NCBI GenBank assembly: GCA_002753665.1
Contig: PEAP01000001.1
Coordinates: 37,695-101,694 of the forward strand
Length of the DNA: 64,000 nt
From: Magnetococcales bacterium DC0425bin3
GTDB taxonomy: Bacteria > Pseudomonadota > Magnetococcia > Magnetococcales > DC0425bin3
Reading direction: 5' to 3'
Positions 60,885 through 64,000 of this stretch are shown here, piece by piece. A program made the translations under genes and the position numbers. How positions within the stretch are numbered: position 1 is the first letter of the stretch; every line of letters starts with the position of its first letter. The notes beneath the pieces were generated by a model, which ran no database searches, was not told where the DNA came from, and saw nothing but the letters and a program-made list of their open reading frames with translations.

Positions 60885-60918
60885 GCCCCGCAGTCCCCAT
60901 TCCAGGGGACTGCGGGGC
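60885..60918. terminator. Perfect 14-bp GC hairpin upstream of prmC
   Basis: GCCCCGCAGTCCCC pairs exactly with GGGGACTGCGGGGC across loop ATTCCA. No T-run follows. It may end or attenuate the M23 transcript. Confidence 0.45.
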
Positions 60919-60988
60919 CATCGGCATCCCTGCCAGTGTTGTGACATGAGGGTCATGAATCGGAGGCCCTGCCTGAAAGGGAAAATCC

Positions 60989-61864
60989 ATGGCTGAGGAG
61001 CGGACCTGGACGGTGCGGGACCTGCTTGCCTGGGCCGGTCCCTGGCTGACGAAACATGGCCTTGACGACAATCCCCGCCTGGATGGCGAGCTGCTGTTGG
61101 CCAAGGCCCTGGGCTTGCGCCGTCTGGATCTGTTTCTGGATCCCGACCGGCCCCTGATCCCTGCCGAGCTGGCGACCTTCAAGGGTCTGATCAAGCGGCG
61201 GGCGGCCCGGGAACCGGTGGCTTATATCACTGGACAGAGAGAGTTCTGGAAAAGTTCCTTTGCCGTGACCCCGGCGGTGCTGATTCCGCGGCCGGATACC
61301 GAAAAGCTTGTGGAACTGGTGCTGTCACGTTATCCGCTTCGGGATCACCCTCTGGAAATCCTGGAACTAGGGGTGGGCAGCGGTGTGGTCCTGGCCAGTC
61401 TGCTGCTCGAATATCCCGGGGGTCGGGGGGTGGGGGTGGACTGCTCGGAGGCCGCGCTGGCGGTGGCCCGGCGCAATTTCGCCACCCTCGGCCTGGACTC
61501 CCGGGCGCTGCTGCGCCAGGGGAACTGGTTCGGAGTGCTGGATCCCGGAGAGCGATTCGACGTCATCGTGGCCAATCCGCCCTATGTGGCCGACGGCGAG
61601 TGGCAGGAGCTGCAACCGGAAATCCGCTTGTGGGAACCGAAGGAGGCCCTGCTGGCGGGACCGGACGGCCTGAATGCCTACCGGACGTTGTTGCCCGGCT
61701 CCGGCCCGTGGTTGAAACCGGACGGGATGCTGGCCGTGGAGATCGGCACCACCCAGGGAGAGGCAGTGTCCGACCTCATGCGCCAGGCCCGCTATCAGGA
61801 AGTTGCCGTCCATCGGGACTACAGCGGGCATCCCCGGGTCGTGACCGGGCGGGGTGGCGGCTGA
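60989..61864 (+). CDS. prmC: Peptide chain release factor N5-glutamine methyltransferase
   Basis: 291 residues. Methylates the GGQ glutamine of release factors RF1/RF2. The N-terminal five-helix substrate domain is followed by REPVAYITGQREFWKSSFAVTPAVLIPRPDTEKLVELVL (diagnostic), SAM loop ILELGVGSGVVLASLL and the catalytic NPPY in VIVANPPYVADGEW. GNWF and GLNAYRTLLPGSGPWLKPDGMLAVEIG complete it. Not adjacent to prfA here. The stop lies 22 bp before the start of the next gene, so the two are probably co-transcribed. Confidence 0.93.
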   Translation: MAEERTWTVRDLLAWAGPWLTKHGLDDNPRLDGELLLAKALGLRRLDLFLDPDRPLIPAELATFKGLIKRRAAREPVAYITGQREFWKSSFAVTPAVLIPRPDTEKLVELVLSRYPLRDHPLEILELGVGSGVVLASLLLEYPGGRGVGVDCSEAALAVARRNFATLGLDSRALLRQGNWFGVLDPGERFDVIVANPPYVADGEWQELQPEIRLWEPKEALLAGPDGLNAYRTLLPGSGPWLKPDGMLAVEIGTTQGEAVSDLMRQARYQEVAVHRDYSGHPRVVTGRGGG

Positions 61865-61886
61865 CCGCCGGTCTGGTGCTGTGCCC

Positions 61887-62657
61887 ATGCGTGACATCAT
61901 CCTCAATGCCGACGACTGCGGGTACGATGCCCGGGTGAACCAGGCCATATTTGAACTGCTGGGCCTGGGGCTCATTTCGTCAACCACCCTCCTGGCCAAC
62001 GGTTTGGCCATCGAGGAAGCCCTGGCGCGGGTGGGGGATTTTCCCGGTGCGTCCTTTGGGGTGCATCTCAACATCACCCAGTTCACCCCGCTGAGCGGTC
62101 ATCCCGGTCTGGCACCACTGCTGAACGAGGGAGGTGCGTTTGCCCAGGATCCACGCCGGATCACAATGGATGCCGGACTGCGGGCGGCGATTCTGGCCGA
62201 ATGGTCCGCGCAGATCGAACGGGTCCGGCAGGCGGGAGTGGCCATCAGCCATCTGGATTCCCACCATCACCTGCATACCGTTCCAGCCCTGTTCGGGGTC
62301 CTCAAGACCTTGCAGGACCGGTTCGGGATCCTGCGGGTGCGCAACACCCGCAACCTGTATGCGGCTCCCCAGGTCCTGCCCGACTGGCGGCTGCGGCTGA
62401 AAAAAGGGCTTTGGAGCCAAGCTCTGCGCCGCTGGCCGCCGCTGACCCTCACCACGGATTTTTTCACCGATCTGACCACGTTCGTGATCCTGGACCGGGC
62501 CGGATGTCTGACCCCGCGCGGTTCCTTTGAGCTGATGGTCCATCCCGGCAGCGTCAACAGCACCTACGAAACCCGGCTGTTGCAGGACAGTCATCCCCTG
62601 GATCGGGAGGGTGGGATCCCCCACCGGCTTATTTCCTATCATCAGCTTGGCCGGTGA
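61887..62657 (+). CDS. YdjC/ChbG-family carbohydrate deacetylase (HpnK-like)
   Basis: 256 residues. The metal-binding Asp pair is in IILNADDCGYDARVNQAI; FGVHLNITQFTPLSG and ISHLDSHHHLHTVPALF supply the histidines; FELMVHPGS completes the family. Members deacetylate chitooligosaccharides or, as HpnK, a hopanoid-linked acetylglucosamine. Start at ATG 61887 by homology. Its 3' end overlaps the convergent glycosyltransferase by 29 bp. Confidence 0.87.
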   Translation: MRDIILNADDCGYDARVNQAIFELLGLGLISSTTLLANGLAIEEALARVGDFPGASFGVHLNITQFTPLSGHPGLAPLLNEGGAFAQDPRRITMDAGLRAAILAEWSAQIERVRQAGVAISHLDSHHHLHTVPALFGVLKTLQDRFGILRVRNTRNLYAAPQVLPDWRLRLKKGLWSQALRRWPPLTLTTDFFTDLTTFVILDRAGCLTPRGSFELMVHPGSVNSTYETRLLQDSHPLDREGGIPHRLISYHQLGR

Positions 62658-63903
62658 CAGCGTCGGCGGTGTGCGGCGGTTCCTCCCCTTCCTTCGGCAT
62701 GACCCCATGTCGCACAAAATGGCCTATGCCCCAGGCCAGCCGGCGGGCGGCGCGGTCCATGGACCAATCGGCGCTGTGACGGCGGGCCTGATTCCCCAGG
62801 GCCAGGGCCTGGGTCCGCTGGCCGATCCATGGCCGCAGGACCCGGCGCAGGTCACCGGCATCCCCCTGGTGGAATACCGCTCCGGTCTGCCCCGGGATGA
62901 CCAGGTCCGGCTGGCAACCCACCTGATCGCTCACCACCGCTGCGCGGCCGCAAGCCATGGCCTCGTTGACGGCCAAGCCCCAGGTTTCGTGCCAGGACGG
63001 CAGGACCAGCAGATCGCCGCTCCGGTAGATCCGGGGCATGGCGGTCTGGTTCTGAAACGCCAGAAAGTGGATGCCCCGCCGCCCGCCGGCCCGCTGTTCC
63101 AGAGCAGAACGCCGTTCACCATCGCCGACGAACAGCAGAGCCAGATCGTCGGGATGATCCTCCAGCAGTTCCAGGGTCACCTCCAGCAGCAGGTCGGGGT
63201 CTTTCCAGGGAACCAGTTTGCCGGCGAACAACAGGACGGTGGCCTGGTCGCCGATGCCCAGGCTGTGCCGCAGGTCGGCGGCCTGGGCGGTGAGGGTGGT
63301 GTCCTGGTCGGCAAAGCGGCGGTCGTCGATGGAATGGGGCACCCAATAGAGCTGTTCCGGTTGCAGGCCATGGGTTTGATAATAGGCGCGGTTGAGGACG
63401 CCTACGGGAAATGCGCCGTCCACATGGCTCAGGATCCAACGCAGGGCAAGGCGCCGCAGCAGGCCGCCGCCCGGCATGCGGCGGCGGTGGTGGCTGTGGA
63501 AGCCGCCTCCCTGGTGCAGGTTGGAGTCGCCGCGAAACAGCACCGGCCGCCGGCCATGGAACCGGCGCAGCACCTTGAGCAGGGTGCGATGGGCCCAGCC
63601 GTAGACCAGCAGGACATCGGCCCCCCAGTCCTGGATGGCAGCGACCATACCGGGGTTGTCCAGCCCGCCAAAGTGGTGGGTGCCCGGATCGGCGGCCTGG
63701 TTCGGCACCAGGACGTGATCATATCCTTCCAGCAGCGGCAGGTCCCAGGCCACTGGCCGGCCGAATTGGGGATCCATGCTGCCCGCCGGTCCCTGCCAGC
63801 AGTAGAACACTCGAACCGCCAGGCCCGGCTGCCGGGCGACCTCCCGGAACAGGGGCGCGTTGTATTGAATGGGGTGGGAGGTGACGATGGCCAGCCGGAT
63901 CAT
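62629..63903 (-). CDS. GT4-family glycosyltransferase
   Basis: 424 residues with two Rossmann-like halves. N-terminal donor-independent half: RLAIVTSHPIQYNAPLFREVARQPGL and ADVLLVYGWAHRTLLKVLRR. C-terminal nucleotide-sugar half: ATVLLFAGKLVPWKDPDLLLEV, LALLFVGDGERRSALEQRA and the EX7E motif in LPSWHETWGLAVNEAMACGRAAVVSDQVG. Cytoplasmic side. Acceptor and sugar unknown; likely cell-surface glycan. Upstream, the last 97 bp of the window hold no supported gene. Confidence 0.87.
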   Translation of the reverse strand: MIRLAIVTSHPIQYNAPLFREVARQPGLAVRVFYCWQGPAGSMDPQFGRPVAWDLPLLEGYDHVLVPNQAADPGTHHFGGLDNPGMVAAIQDWGADVLLVYGWAHRTLLKVLRRFHGRRPVLFRGDSNLHQGGGFHSHHRRRMPGGGLLRRLALRWILSHVDGAFPVGVLNRAYYQTHGLQPEQLYWVPHSIDDRRFADQDTTLTAQAADLRHSLGIGDQATVLLFAGKLVPWKDPDLLLEVTLELLEDHPDDLALLFVGDGERRSALEQRAGGRRGIHFLAFQNQTAMPRIYRSGDLLVLPSWHETWGLAVNEAMACGRAAVVSDQVGCQPDLVIPGQTGAVFHQGDAGDLRRVLRPWIGQRTQALALGNQARRHSADWSMDRAARRLAWGIGHFVRHGVMPKEGEEPPHTADAVTGQADDRK

Positions 63904-64000
63904 CCCGAAGCATCCTCCACGACTCGTTCTGATGATTGATGCCGGGAGAACATACCCCAGATCCGGGCGTTAGGATACCTTTGACATATGCTGGGTATTT

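Overview
GC-rich Gram-negative (Pseudomonadota) chromosome. The organism cannot be named from the sequence. The mix of ubiE-ubiJ-ubiB order, SecB, folate-dependent TrmFO, cobalamin-dependent split ribonucleotide reductase and a tRNA gene with encoded CCA would fit a deep-branching lineage such as Magnetococcia, but that is inference. Most of the window is ordinary housekeeping sequence, densely packed, with many 4-nt ATGA/GTGA start-stop overlaps.

Layout. 1-9086: isoprenoid (ispH), polyamine (speA), then a leftward run nrdJa-nrdJb-polysaccharide deacetylase-acyltransferase-GAF protein; the deacetylase carries an in-frame 157-bp insert made of five hairpins. 9508-12594: ubiquinone genes ubiE-ubiJ-ubiB. 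12560-19833: leftward gpmI-ctpA-YibQ-like deacetylase and two proteins with degenerate GGDEF domains. 20011-29790: tRNA-Ser(CGA), a HicBA toxin-antitoxin pair, then an accessory block containing a complete diversity-generating retroelement (DGR). 29920-37829: murJ, rpsT, DEAD-box helicase, secB, queF, glgP. 37975-52387: surface-glycan and small-molecule genes (membrane polymerase-like protein, FkbM and other methyltransferases, SGNH proteins, transketolase, MerA-like oxidoreductase, ArsS, and an operon with a ligase-carrier-SGNH fusion). 52533-63903: MazG-like, ClC channel, Rep/UvrD helicase, trmFO, M23 peptidase, prmC, YdjC-type deacetylase and a glycosyltransferase.

The most interesting system is the DGR and its target operon (about 21.8-29.8 kb, minus strand). 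In transcription order it reads CHAT protease-like protein, MoxR-type AAA+ ATPase, a 984-residue three-helix membrane protein ending in a formylglycine-generating-enzyme (FGE/SUMF1) fold, HRDC protein, Avd, reverse transcriptase, template repeat. The template (21789-21912) and the variable repeat at the end of the target gene (24047-24170) align over 124 bp with 19 differences. All 19 are at template adenines (28 available) and none at the other 96 positions, the signature of adenine-directed mutagenic retrohoming. Predicted topology puts the diversified domain outside the cytoplasmic membrane and the CHAT and AAA+ partners inside. The operon therefore looks like a diversifying recognition receptor wired to a protease effector, i.e. 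a conflict or self/non-self system.

Two other non-coding features stand out: a family of about 70-bp palindromic repeats near gene 3' ends whose second hairpin shows compensatory base changes between copies, and the five-hairpin element inside the deacetylase gene. No IS element, integrase, rRNA or CRISPR array was seen.
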